From Caldilineae bacterium (GTDB lineage: Bacteria > Chloroflexota > Anaerolineae > JAAEKA01), in contig JACKBK010000032.1 in the NCBI GenBank assembly GCA_020634555.1, positions 1 through 36,287 on the forward strand: DNA of 36,287 nt. Reading direction: 5' to 3'. The position numbers were made by a program, and so were the translations under genes. Each line of letters opens with the position of its first letter. Within the stretch, counting starts at the first letter, position 1. The notes beneath the pieces are model-generated. The model was given only the letters and a program-made list of their open reading frames with translations, had not been told where the DNA came from and made no database searches. This document shows positions 16,867 to 28,195 of this stretch, piece by piece.

Positions 16867-18567
16867 TTACGCCGCCGCCCGAATCCGCCGTGGCAACTCT
16901 TCCACCAGCGCCATTACCGGCACCTCGGTCATCTCACAGACGCCCGCCTCACAGGTGCGCCGCTCGATGTGGTCCTCGTATTCGTTGCGGAAGTACTTCA
17001 GCGTGCTGAGCACCGGGTTGGGGGCTGACTGGCCGAGACCGCACAGGCTGGTCTCCCGCACCATGGTGCAGAGATCCTCCAGGTTTTCGAGATCCTGAAG
17101 AGTTGCGCTGCCGTCCGTAATGCGCTGCAGGATTCGGTACATCTGCACGGTGCCGACACGGCAGGGCACGCACTTGCCGCAGCTCTCGTCCATGCAGAAC
17201 TCCATGAAGAACTTGGCAACATCGGGCATACAGCTTTGGTCGTCCATCACAATCAGGCCACCCGATCCCATGATCGACCCCAACGCCTTCAGACTCTCGT
17301 AATCTACCTTGGTGTCGAGGAACTGGGGAGGGATGCAGCCACCGCTGGGACCGCCGGTCTGTGCCGCCTTGAACTCGCGGCCGTCCGGGATCCCGCCACC
17401 GATGTCGAAGACGATCTCGCGCAGGGTGATGCCCATGGGCACCTCGATGAGGCCGGTGTTTTCCACCTTGCCCGCCAGCGCAAAGATCTTGGTGCCCTTG
17501 CTCTTCTCCGTGCCGATCCCGGCATACCACTGCGCGCCATGCTCGATGATGGGCACGATGTTGCCGAAGGTCTCTACGTTGTTGATCAGCGTGGGATGGC
17601 CCCAGAGACCACTCTGGGCCGGATAGGGCGGGCGCGGCACAGGCTGGCCGCGGCGGCCCATAATGCTTGCCATCAGCGCCGTCTCCTCGCCACAGACGAA
17701 CGCGCCGGCGCCGATGCGGATGTCGATGCGGAAGCTGAAGCTGCTGTCCAACACGCGGCTGCCCAGCAGGCCGCGCCGCTCAGCCGCGCGGATGGCCCGC
17801 TCCAGCCGCTTGGCGGCCACAGGATACTCGCCGCGGACGTAGATGAAGCCTTGCTCGGCGCCCACGGCGTAACCTGCAATGGCCATCCCTTCCAGCACAC
17901 GGTGCGGATCCGATTCCATCAGCGTGCGGTCCATGTAGGCGCCTGGGTCGCCCTCGTCGCCGTTAGCCACGACGTACTTCTTGTCGCTGGGGGCCTTGCG
18001 CACCAGATCCCATTTCAGCCCGGTAGGATAGCCTGCGCCGCCGCGACCGCGCAGCCCGCTTTGGCTAATCTCGACACACACCTCTTCAGGGGTCATCTCA
18101 CGCAGCGCATAGGCCAGCGCCAGATAACCGCCGCGCGCGACATAGTCCTCCAGCCGCTCCGGGTCAATGAGGCCACTGTTGGAGAGCACCACCTTGGTCT
18201 GCTTGGCAAAAAACGGCAGGTCTGAAGGTAGCAGTTTCTCCTGCACCGGCTGGCCGGCCAGGGCGTGGTCGGCCACGATCTGGCGCGCTGTCTCAGGCGT
18301 CACGTTCTCGTAATAGACATCGTCTTCGCCCTGGACCTGCACAGTGACCACCGGACCGCGACTGCACGGCCCCATGCAGCCGGTGGAGACAACCGCTACC
18401 TCGGCGCTGGCCTCGCTCTCCTTGATGGCGTCCTGCAGCGCCTGCTGGACGGCCGCACCGCCAGAGGAGAGGCAAGGCGTGCTGGCGCAGCAGAGAAGCC
18501 GGCATTGAAAGCGCGCCTGCTTCTCCTGCTCGCGCTGGGCCATGGTCTGTAAATCAGCTCGGTTCAT
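16867..18567 (-). CDS. hoxF: Diaphorase flavoprotein subunit HoxF
   Basis: NADH-binding flavoprotein of the bidirectional hydrogenase, 566 residues. An N-terminal thioredoxin-like [2Fe-2S] domain has C27, C32, C64 and C68 (CCASTPC and STGCMGPC), as in cyanobacterial HoxF and in HydB-type proteins. The NuoF core follows: GLRGRGGAGYPTGLKW (FMN/NADH loop, about 172-187), ANGDEGDPGAYMDR, and the [4Fe-4S] site ESCGKCVPCRVG with the distal Cys in SLCGLGQ. A separate bifurcating-type ferredoxin domain at the C-terminus is absent; only a short CEAGVC lies near the end. The ATG overlaps the hoxE stop (ATGA) and is preceded by AGGAGG. Confidence 0.94.
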   Translation of the reverse strand: MNRADLQTMAQREQEKQARFQCRLLCCASTPCLSSGGAAVQQALQDAIKESEASAEVAVVSTGCMGPCSRGPVVTVQVQGEDDVYYENVTPETARQIVADHALAGQPVQEKLLPSDLPFFAKQTKVVLSNSGLIDPERLEDYVARGGYLALAYALREMTPEEVCVEISQSGLRGRGGAGYPTGLKWDLVRKAPSDKKYVVANGDEGDPGAYMDRTLMESDPHRVLEGMAIAGYAVGAEQGFIYVRGEYPVAAKRLERAIRAAERRGLLGSRVLDSSFSFRIDIRIGAGAFVCGEETALMASIMGRRGQPVPRPPYPAQSGLWGHPTLINNVETFGNIVPIIEHGAQWYAGIGTEKSKGTKIFALAGKVENTGLIEVPMGITLREIVFDIGGGIPDGREFKAAQTGGPSGGCIPPQFLDTKVDYESLKALGSIMGSGGLIVMDDQSCMPDVAKFFMEFCMDESCGKCVPCRVGTVQMYRILQRITDGSATLQDLENLEDLCTMVRETSLCGLGQSAPNPVLSTLKYFRNEYEDHIERRTCEAGVCEMTEVPVMALVEELPRRIRAAA

Positions 18568-19145
18568 GGGAGTTCAACCTCCTCGTCAACGCCGTTGGCC
18601 GACACAGCGACCTTGGGCGCTGCCTTGCCGGCCACAGCAGCCTGCACGGCGGCCAACGTACCCTCAGGTGTCTCGCGCCCCAGCACCTCGCCGTCCACGA
18701 TCAGCACCGGCGCCAGACCACAACTGCCCAGACAACGGGCCGTGTTGAGGCTGAACTTGCCATCGGGCGTAGTATGGCCGGCCTCGATGCCGTAGGCGGC
18801 CTGAAGGGTCGCCACGATCTCTGCTGCGCGCTTGACGTAGCAGGCAGTGCCCATGCAGACGATGCAGTTGTGTTCGCCCTGGGGCTTGAGGGAGAAGAAA
18901 TGGTAGAAAGTGGCGACGCCGTAGACCCAACTGGGGGGCAGCTTGAGCTGCCGCGCTACATAAAGCAGCAGGTCCTCCTCCAGAAAGCCGAATGCCTCCT
19001 GGGCGGTGTGCAGAACCTCGATCAGGGCGTCCTGCTGGAAACGGAAGCGCTTCAGCGTCCGGTCGATGAGCGCGAAACGCGGGTCGCCGCTGGGATGTTC
19101 GGCCGGGGCGACCTCGCGCTGCGTTCGGGTGCGAGGGGGTTGCAT
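18564..19145 (-). CDS. hoxE: Diaphorase [2Fe-2S] subunit HoxE
   Basis: NuoE-like thioredoxin-fold subunit, 193 residues. The [2Fe-2S] ligands are C97 and C102 (CMGTACYV) and C138 and C142 (CLGSCGLAP); LPPSWVYGVATFYHFFSLKP is the conserved NuoE block. The ATG at 19145 has AAGGAGAC seven bases upstream, so I prefer it to the longer frame that begins at 19208. It is the first gene of the hox run, and HoxE is characteristic of the cyanobacterial-type five-subunit enzyme rather than the Ralstonia-type HoxFUYH. Confidence 0.93.
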   Translation of the reverse strand: MQPPRTRTQREVAPAEHPSGDPRFALIDRTLKRFRFQQDALIEVLHTAQEAFGFLEEDLLLYVARQLKLPPSWVYGVATFYHFFSLKPQGEHNCIVCMGTACYVKRAAEIVATLQAAYGIEAGHTTPDGKFSLNTARCLGSCGLAPVLIVDGEVLGRETPEGTLAAVQAAVAGKAAPKVAVSANGVDEEVELP

Positions 19146-19231
19146 GGCAAGTGTCTCCTTCGCGATGCTCAGGAAATCCCAGTCCTTATGTGCCAGGACG
19201 CAGAGCATCTGGCACTAAGGCCAAAGTTGTT

Positions 19232-19248
19232 CAAATCAAGTTGATTTG
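19232..19248. promoter_or_regulatory. Candidate operator: 17-base palindrome in the hoxE leader
   Basis: CAAATCAA-G-TTGATTTG is a perfect palindrome immediately downstream of the predicted hoxE transcription start, where a repressor would block initiation. The following bases TTCACAA resemble one half of a Rex site, but the matching left half is absent. The regulator is unknown. Confidence 0.45.
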
Positions 19249-19259
19249 TTCACAAAGGC

Positions 19260-19268
19260 AGGATACCA
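19260..19268 (-). promoter_or_regulatory. Possible extended -10 promoter for the hox genes
   Basis: On the minus strand TGGTATCCT (19268-19260) is an extended -10 element. A weak TTGCTG lies 15 bases upstream (19286-19281). The leader to the hoxE start would be about 110 bases. The 305 bases between hoxE and the next plus-strand gene hold this, the palindrome at 19232-19248 and the plus-strand promoter at 19333-19359. Confidence 0.35.
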
Positions 19269-19332
19269 CAGATCGCCAGCCAGCAACATGATTTGGGTCA
19301 TATTGTAAGGCCGCAATTGGCAAAGACTAATC

Positions 19333-19359
19333 TTGCAGGATGCACCAATGCGGTATAAT
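19333..19359 (+). promoter_or_regulatory. Sigma70-like promoter for the 19451 gene pair
   Basis: TATAAT (19354-19359) preceded by TTGCAG (19333-19338) at a short 15-base spacing. The consensus -10 implies transcription from about 19366, which excludes the earlier in-frame start at 19340 for the small protein. Confidence 0.5.
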
Positions 19360-19450
19360 GAGCACAGGAACGGAACGCAACAGAACCAGCGATGAACGCA
19401 GAATTCGCCCTTGTCGATCATTGATTGAGTACCCCACGGAGACAGGAATT

Positions 19451-19657
19451 ATGGATGGACCAGGTTTGAGCCGCCAGGAACTCGAGTATGAGGCAAGGTG
19501 GCTGTTGAGAAAAGTAAAATCCGAAGTCGATGCACCGACAATGAAGGTTATGGAGAATCTCGTCGATGTGGTGATCACCCTGATCGACAAGAACAACGCG
19601 GCGCTGGCCCGGCGCCTCGAAACTCGTGAATCGCCGGATGTAGGCGACGAGTACTGA
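19451..19657 (+). CDS. Small hypothetical protein, 68 residues
   Basis: I do not recognise this family. It is a short charged, helix-rich protein starting MDGPGLSRQELEYEARW, with amphipathic stretches suggesting one or two helices and an acidic C-terminus (ESPDVGDEY). The ATG at 19451 has GGAGACAGGAATT just upstream. The longer frame from 19340 would start before the predicted -10 element at 19354-19359 and is therefore unlikely. It lies 9 bases before the YdjM-like gene and is probably co-transcribed with it. It has no signal peptide, membrane segment or cysteine pair. Confidence 0.55.
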   Translation: MDGPGLSRQELEYEARWLLRKVKSEVDAPTMKVMENLVDVVITLIDKNNAALARRLETRESPDVGDEY

Positions 19658-19666
19658 GTATTCAAA

Positions 19667-20287
19667 ATGATGTTCGCACACCTGCCGGCATCGTACGTGA
19701 CCATGAACGCAACAGGGCGTCTCTGGGACCGCGGGCTGGACGAAAAGGAACGACGAGTGGTCTACGCGGTCGGCATCGCCGCGGGCATCTTCCCCGATAT
19801 CGACGGTCTGTTCATGCCGATTCATCAGCACCGCGCCAGCCCGCTGCACACACCGGTCTTCTGGCTCGCGTTTTGTGGTCTTATCTTGACGGCGGCACTG
19901 GTGGTCCGGCAGCGGCGGGCCTTGCTGGTCAGCCTGGCGTTCGTGATCCTAATGGGCGCGTGGCTGCACTTGCTGCTGGATGCCATCTTCGTCGGTGTGC
20001 GAATGTTTGTGCCGCTGTCCGACGACTACTTTCGCTTCCGCGGTTCGATCAGCAAACGCTTCGACAACTGGGTTGTTAACTATCTGCTGGATCCGATGTT
20101 TTTGACCGAGGTGTATGTGTTTGCCGCAGCAGCCATGGTCTTCCACACCAAACGGTCAGGTGGATTCAGGGTCGCGTTTCCGGCCCTTGTGAACACCAAC
20201 CGGAAGCTGCTCATGGTCACCGGCATGATCACACTGGCATATATGCTGGACTGGTTCGTGGTCTATCCGTTGCTATCGTCAACATGA
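19667..20287 (+). CDS. YdjM/DUF457-like membrane-bound predicted metal-dependent hydrolase
   Basis: Multi-pass membrane protein of 206 residues resembling the YdjM-type group of predicted membrane-bound hydrolases. The conserved acidic/histidine elements are present: FAHLPASY near the N-terminus, AGIFPDIDGLF, a HQHRASPLHTPVF block, and GAWLHLLLDAIF in a membrane segment. About five hydrophobic segments are visible, the last ending at MLDWFVVYPLL. Family members are often described as LexA-regulated or as phospholipid/phosphohydrolase-like enzymes, but their substrate is not established. Two ATGs at 19667 and 19670 are equally possible starts. Downstream it converges on mfd, leaving about 35 bases. 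Confidence 0.72.
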   Translation: MMFAHLPASYVTMNATGRLWDRGLDEKERRVVYAVGIAAGIFPDIDGLFMPIHQHRASPLHTPVFWLAFCGLILTAALVVRQRRALLVSLAFVILMGAWLHLLLDAIFVGVRMFVPLSDDYFRFRGSISKRFDNWVVNYLLDPMFLTEVYVFAAAAMVFHTKRSGGFRVAFPALVNTNRKLLMVTGMITLAYMLDWFVVYPLLSST

Positions 20288-20322
20288 GCGCGTTTGCGCG
20301 TCTGGCGTATCGCGATCCGCCG

Positions 20323-23931
<3,609 letters not shown>

Positions 23932-24588
23932 CTAGGTTTGCTCGACCGCAGCGCGCGAGTTGTAATGATTCATTGCCGACGTAATCCCATGTTCCAACCA
24001 GTGTTCGCAGGCGTCGACAACCTCTGGCCTGGTCTGCGCCATCACCTCTTCCTGCTGCGGCGAGAAATTCTGCAGGACGTACGCGGCCGGGTCCATGCGC
24101 CCCGGCGGACGATCGATGCCTATGCGCAGTCGGGCGAACTCATTGCTGTTCAGGCTCTGGATTATCGATTTCATGCCGTTGTGGCCCCCCGAACCGCCAG
24201 AGGCGCGCAGGCGAATCGCACCCAACGGCAGATCCATGTCATCATAGAGCACCAACAGGTCAGCCAAGTCGATCTTGTAGAACTGCAACAGCGCCAGCAC
24301 GCTGGGACCGGAGACGTTCATAAATGCTTGCGGCTTTACCAGCACTACGCGAATTGCACCTACCTGCGGCAGTTGAATTGCGCCTACAGCAGCAAGCGCC
24401 TTGCCGCGTTTGACGTCGAACTTCAAGCCGTGACGCGCTGCCAGCAACTCGACACACTGGAATCCAATGTTATGTCGATTATTCTTGTATCCCGCCCCGG
24501 GATTGCCCAGACCGACGATCATCTTCATGTCGGTTTCACTCGATGACAATACTTGTGGAGTGCGACGAAAGCGTGAAAGAAAATCCAT
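23932..24588 (-). CDS. pth: Peptidyl-tRNA hydrolase
   Basis: Releases tRNA from peptidyl-tRNA that drops off ribosomes. All hallmark blocks are present: VGLGNPGAGYKNNRHNIGF with the catalytic histidine in RHNIGF, VKPQAFMNVSG, LVLYDDMDLPLGAIRLR, and GGSGGHNGMKSI. The frame begins at an ATG at 24588 and gives a 20-residue extension before MKMIVGLGNPG; the ATG at 24528 would give the standard length. Neither start has a strong ribosome binding site, so the N-terminus is uncertain. It is followed without a gap by mfd. Confidence 0.95.
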   Translation of the reverse strand: MDFLSRFRRTPQVLSSSETDMKMIVGLGNPGAGYKNNRHNIGFQCVELLAARHGLKFDVKRGKALAAVGAIQLPQVGAIRVVLVKPQAFMNVSGPSVLALLQFYKIDLADLLVLYDDMDLPLGAIRLRASGGSGGHNGMKSIIQSLNSNEFARLRIGIDRPPGRMDPAAYVLQNFSPQQEEVMAQTRPEVVDACEHWLEHGITSAMNHYNSRAAVEQT

Positions 24589-24606
24589 GGTTTAGAATCG
24601 CAACAT

Positions 24607-24631
24607 GGGGCCAATCACGATGACTGGCCCC
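24607..24631. terminator. Hairpin between the surface-protein gene and pth
   Basis: GGGGCCA (24607-24613) pairs perfectly with TGGCCCC (24625-24631) around an 11-base loop. It lies between the stop at 24660 of the minus-strand surface-protein gene and the pth start. No T-run follows, so it may be a weak or factor-assisted terminator. Confidence 0.45.
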
Positions 24632-24659
24632 GACCAAGGAGTGTTGACGCCCACCGGCT

Positions 24660-25454
24660 TTACGGCGCGATCAGGTACCAGATCCAGGTCAGCAATCGGC
24701 GGATGCCGAAGAACGCGCCGGCTGCCAGGAAGACCGCGCCGGCCAATGTGATGCCACGTACGAACGAAGCGCGCAGCGAATCGGTATCCAATGCGCTTGT
24801 CAGTGAACTGGATCCGCCGTCCTCCTCAGAAGCAACGGCAACCTGGTCTTCCTCAGGCGTGGCCGTTGGTGAGGGTCGCGGGGTAGGCGTAGGAATCTCT
24901 GGCTGCTCAACGCTGATCGGCGTCGCCGTAGCCTCAGGAGTCGGCGTCACGACGGCGTCTACCGGCTGCGGCAAGGGAGCGATCTCCCCCGGCGTAGGCG
25001 ATGGTTCAGGTGTGGGAGTTGGCGGCGATGTGTTGGCAACAACCAGGTTACGGGCATACGCCTCGTCGTAGTTGCCGTCGCGCCGCACGACCCGCAACCG
25101 CAGACTGTAGTTGCCATCAGGCAGGCCACCGGTATTCCAGGTGCCCAGAAAACTGTTGTTCACCTGCTGCCGGCCCGGTTCGCCGATAAACACCCAATTC
25201 TCGCCCGGCTCGACAGTATAGTAGAGCTCGTAACGGTCGAAATCAGGATGCAAGGCCGAACCGTTGACCTGAACCGCGCCGCTTACTGTAGATCCGCTGG
25301 CCGGCGAGGCGATGGCAGCCACCGCACCCTGGCGAGGCGGGGCAGCCGCGGCCGGCATGACCAGAATCAACAAAGCCACAGCCACGACCAGCGCGGCAGC
25401 GGTTGCCAGAATGTGCGATTTCAAGCGAGGAGGGCGCTGCACACCACGTCCCAT
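24660..25454 (-). CDS. Membrane-anchored surface protein with Ig-like domain and Pro/Thr linker
   Basis: A 264-residue predicted exported protein. A hydrophobic signal or anchor segment lies near residues 13-38 (ATAAALVVAVALLILVMPAA), followed by an Ig-like beta domain from about 45 to 140 that contains SGSTVSGAVQVNGSA and DGNYSLRLRVVRRDG. A long Pro/Thr/Glu linker comes next, and a C-terminal membrane segment (GITLAGAVFLAAGAFFGIRR). The arrangement places the Ig-like domain outside the membrane on a flexible stalk. The ATG at 25454 has GGAGG five bases upstream. The function is unknown; the linker style is common in Chloroflexota surface proteins. Confidence 0.75.
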   Translation of the reverse strand: MGRGVQRPPRLKSHILATAAALVVAVALLILVMPAAAAPPRQGAVAAIASPASGSTVSGAVQVNGSALHPDFDRYELYYTVEPGENWVFIGEPGRQQVNNSFLGTWNTGGLPDGNYSLRLRVVRRDGNYDEAYARNLVVANTSPPTPTPEPSPTPGEIAPLPQPVDAVVTPTPEATATPISVEQPEIPTPTPRPSPTATPEEDQVAVASEEDGGSSSLTSALDTDSLRASFVRGITLAGAVFLAAGAFFGIRRLLTWIWYLIAP

Positions 25455-25499
25455 TCATGCCTCCGTCTGCATTCGATCACGACCGGGGGGTCGCGTAAA

Positions 25500-25535
25500 A
25501 CAGCAAAGAAGGCAGGCGTCCGGTGGACGCCTGCC
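25500..25535 (-). terminator. Intrinsic terminator after fabF
   Basis: On the minus strand GGCAGGCGTCC and GGACGCCTGCC form a perfect 11-bp stem (25535-25511) with a 3-base loop, followed by TTCTTTGCTG then TTTT. It lies about 85 bases past the fabF stop codon. It would also sit inside the leader of the next gene if the promoter at 25577-25549 is used. Confidence 0.75.
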
Positions 25536-25548
25536 CACAATTGTTGCT

Positions 25549-25577
25549 AGTTTAGCACAGGAAAGGGGCGCTGACAA
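25549..25577 (-). promoter_or_regulatory. Candidate promoter for the surface-protein gene
   Basis: TTGTCA (25577-25572) and TAAACT (25554-25549) with a 17-base spacer and a TG extension before the -10. Transcription would start near 25542, just before the terminator hairpin at 25535-25511, which would then act in the 5' leader. Confidence 0.5.
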
Positions 25578-25619
25578 GAACCGCAGCACACATTCTGTCC
25601 CCCTGAAACCAGCGACCGA

Positions 25620-26876
25620 CTACTCGACAAAACGCCGGATGACCATGCTTGCGTTCTGTCCGCCGAATCCGAAGGCGCTGCACATACCCACGTCCACGTG
25701 CCGCGCTTCAGCTTTATTAGGCACGTAGTTGAGGTCGCAGGTTGGATCGGGCTCGTGGTAGTTGATAGTTGGCGGAATCACGCCGTCCTGAATGGCGCCT
25801 ACAATGGCCGCTGCCGATGCTGTGCCGGCCGCACCCATCATGTGACCGACCATCGATTTAATCGAGCTGACCCTGGTATCATAGGCTGCTTCGCCCAAAG
25901 CGATCTTGATGGCAGCCGTCTCCGACGAGTCGTTGAGGCGTGTACCGGTGCCGTGAGCACAGATATAGTCCACGTCCTCACCCTCAATTTGAGCCCTTTC
26001 CATCGCCAGCTTCATGGCCCGCGCCGCGCCTCTGCCCGAAGGATCGGGTGCTGCCAGGTTGTAAGCATCCGAAGTCAACCCATAACCGGCGATTTCTGCA
26101 AGGATTGTGGCGCCGCGTTCCTTGGCGTGCGCTTCCGTCTCCAGCGCCATTACAACTGCGCCTTCACCCAGGATCATGCCGTCGCGTGTGTTGCAGAAGG
26201 GACGGCAGGCGGTCTCCGGATCGTCGTTGCGCGTGGACATGGCGCCCAACCGGCTAAACGATGCGATCATCAGCGGCGTTTGGAACGCGTCGGTACCGCC
26301 CGCCAACATGATATCCACCTCACCGCGTTGGAGACGATAGACCGCCTCCCCCAGCGACGAAATGCCGGTTGCACAAGCCGTCATGCGCGAGTCGACCGGA
26401 CCTGTGATTCCCATACGAATAGCAATATAGCTTGGCGTTGTACTGATCAGCACCGAAGGTGCAATGGTGGGATTGATGCGCCGCGGCCCCTTTTCGCGCA
26501 GAATAAACACCTGGTCCTCCAGAATGTCCAGCCCACCAAATGCGCTACCCATTTCCATGCCGACCCGATCCATGTCCTGCTCGTCAAGGTCGATTCCGGC
26601 ATGTTCAACGGCCTGTATCGTGGCAGCCCACGCATAACGCGTGACAGCGGCCAAACGCTTGGCTTCTTTGTGGCCGAAGTAGTAATCAGAATCGAAATCC
26701 CTCACCGAGCAGGCGAACTGGGTCGGGAAGTTGGTGGGATCGAAATGTGTCACCCGCTCACCGGCCGACTTGCCGGCAATCAGGTTTACCCATGTCTCGG
26801 CCCATGTATTCCCCAAAGGTGTGACGGCACCGATGCCAGTAATTACAACGCGGGGTAAATGCCCGTTCTGCTTCAT
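25620..26876 (-). CDS. fabF: Beta-ketoacyl-ACP synthase II (FabF family)
   Basis: Condensing enzyme of fatty acid elongation, 418 residues from the ATG at 26876. The catalytic cysteine is C168 in TACATG; the two catalytic histidines are in AHGTGTRLND and MVGHMMGAAG, with the catalytic lysine in SSIKSMVGH. The start at 26876 has GGAG eight bases upstream; an upstream ATG at 26900 would add MNTIGANQ. There is no acyl carrier protein or other fab gene nearby, so this may be a stand-alone copy. The 130 bases upstream to mnmA hold no other gene I can see. A modified specificity, for example in a lipid pathway, cannot be excluded. Confidence 0.93.
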   Translation of the reverse strand: MKQNGHLPRVVITGIGAVTPLGNTWAETWVNLIAGKSAGERVTHFDPTNFPTQFACSVRDFDSDYYFGHKEAKRLAAVTRYAWAATIQAVEHAGIDLDEQDMDRVGMEMGSAFGGLDILEDQVFILREKGPRRINPTIAPSVLISTTPSYIAIRMGITGPVDSRMTACATGISSLGEAVYRLQRGEVDIMLAGGTDAFQTPLMIASFSRLGAMSTRNDDPETACRPFCNTRDGMILGEGAVVMALETEAHAKERGATILAEIAGYGLTSDAYNLAAPDPSGRGAARAMKLAMERAQIEGEDVDYICAHGTGTRLNDSSETAAIKIALGEAAYDTRVSSIKSMVGHMMGAAGTASAAAIVGAIQDGVIPPTINYHEPDPTCDLNYVPNKAEARHVDVGMCSAFGFGGQNASMVIRRFVE

Positions 26877-27008
26877 CTGGTTTGCTCCAATAGTGTTCAT
26901 ACGTGGTTTTAGATTAGCGCCACACCCCCCGCACGCACAAAAGACGGGAGCGGGGATGGCTCACGTATTGTAACACGGCGGCTTCAAATTGGATGCGCAA
27001 CCAGCACA

Positions 27009-28151
27009 CTAAAATGCAGGGAAATTCACAAGCGGCTGGATCAGCCCACCCCCCAGACACAGGTCCCGGTCGTAGAACACAGCAGCCTGGCCGGGTGTGA
27101 TGTCGCGCAGCGGCGCGTCGAAACGAGCAACAACCGTGTCGCCCTCAACGTGAACAGTCGCCGGCGCCGGTGTTGCCTTGTAGCGGATCTTGACCTGCGC
27201 GCGGAAGGTAGAGGCCGGCGGCTGGCCGGCAATCCAGTTCACCTCACGGGCGACAAGCCGGCTGCTTCCCAGTTCATCCGCAGGACCAACCACCAGCCGG
27301 TTGCTGGCTGGTTCCAGCCGCAAGACAAACAGCGGCTCTGGCGCGGCGATACCCAACCCTTTGCGTTGCCCAACCGTGTAGAACGGCAGGCCGGCGTGCT
27401 GGCCGAGCGTCTTGCCGGCCGAATCGACAATGGGACCAGCCTTGATCGCCCCCTCCGGTGACCAATCGCGCAGGAATCGCCGGTAGTCGCCGTCGGCCAG
27501 GAAGCACAGGTCCTGGCTGTCATGGCGGCTGGCAACGGGCAAACCGCGCTGCGCAGCCATCCGGCGCACCTCCGGCTTGGCAAACTCACCAACGGGGAAA
27601 AGTACATGCGCCAGATGCTCCTGGGTCAGCACATGCAGTACGTAGCTCTGGTCCTTGGCGGAATCGACGCCGGTGTAAAGTTGGTATTGCATGCCACCGG
27701 AACGCTGGTTTTCCTCATTTCCTCGTTTCTGTGTTTCCCTGTTTTCCTCCACTCTCACCCGCGCATAATGCCCCGTCGCGAGAAAATCCGCCCCCAGGCT
27801 CAGCGCATAGTTGTACAGGTAGTCGAAGCGAATGTGGCGGTTGCACTGGATGCATGGATTGGGTGTCTCGCCGGCCAGGTAGCTGTTGATGGTGAAGTCT
27901 ACCACTCGCTGCTTGAACGGCTGTTCGACGTTGATCAGATAGAACGGAATGCCTAACCGGTCGGCCACCCGGCGCGCGTCATCGACTGCATCCAGGGAGC
28001 AGCACTTGTTAGCGCTGGCTACGCCGTTGGCCACCTCAGACCAGAGGCGCATCATCACGCCGACCACATCGTAGCCCTGCTCCACCAACAGCGCCGCCGC
28101 CAGCGAACTATCCACTCCCCCGCTCATCGCCACAACCACACGCTTACTCAC
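27009..28151 (-). CDS. mnmA: tRNA-specific 2-thiouridylase MnmA
   Basis: Thiolates uridine 34 in tRNAs reading Lys, Glu and Gln codons, using sulfur relayed from a cysteine desulfurase. The PP-loop SGGVDSSLAAALL activates the base with ATP; catalytic cysteines lie in PNPCIQCNRHIRFD and in DSQDLCFLADGDYRRFL. The GTG at 28151 is favoured because GAGAGG lies seven bases upstream; an ATG at 28160 is directly against that motif. After ATGHYARVR the protein has an extra stretch (VEENRETQKRGNEENQRSGG) encoded by purine-rich DNA (27700-27760) that is absent from the usual family sequence. It follows fic and nifS on the same strand. Confidence 0.94.
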   Translation of the reverse strand: MSKRVVVAMSGGVDSSLAAALLVEQGYDVVGVMMRLWSEVANGVASANKCCSLDAVDDARRVADRLGIPFYLINVEQPFKQRVVDFTINSYLAGETPNPCIQCNRHIRFDYLYNYALSLGADFLATGHYARVRVEENRETQKRGNEENQRSGGMQYQLYTGVDSAKDQSYVLHVLTQEHLAHVLFPVGEFAKPEVRRMAAQRGLPVASRHDSQDLCFLADGDYRRFLRDWSPEGAIKAGPIVDSAGKTLGQHAGLPFYTVGQRKGLGIAAPEPLFVLRLEPASNRLVVGPADELGSSRLVAREVNWIAGQPPASTFRAQVKIRYKATPAPATVHVEGDTVVARFDAPLRDITPGQAAVFYDRDLCLGGGLIQPLVNFPAF

Positions 28152-28195
28152 ACTCGTCATCCTCTCGATCCAGAAGCTTCTACAAAAGTAACTGC

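Noticed and set aside
16867..18567. Electron-bifurcating HydB rather than HoxF
   Set aside because: The N-terminal [2Fe-2S] domain occurs in both, but the C-terminal two-cluster ferredoxin domain of HydB is missing and HoxE/U/Y/H are the neighbours.
26877..27008. tRNA gene or small RNA between fabF and mnmA
   Set aside because: No cloverleaf, anticodon arm or CCA-like end could be placed by eye; I see nothing convincing in the gap.
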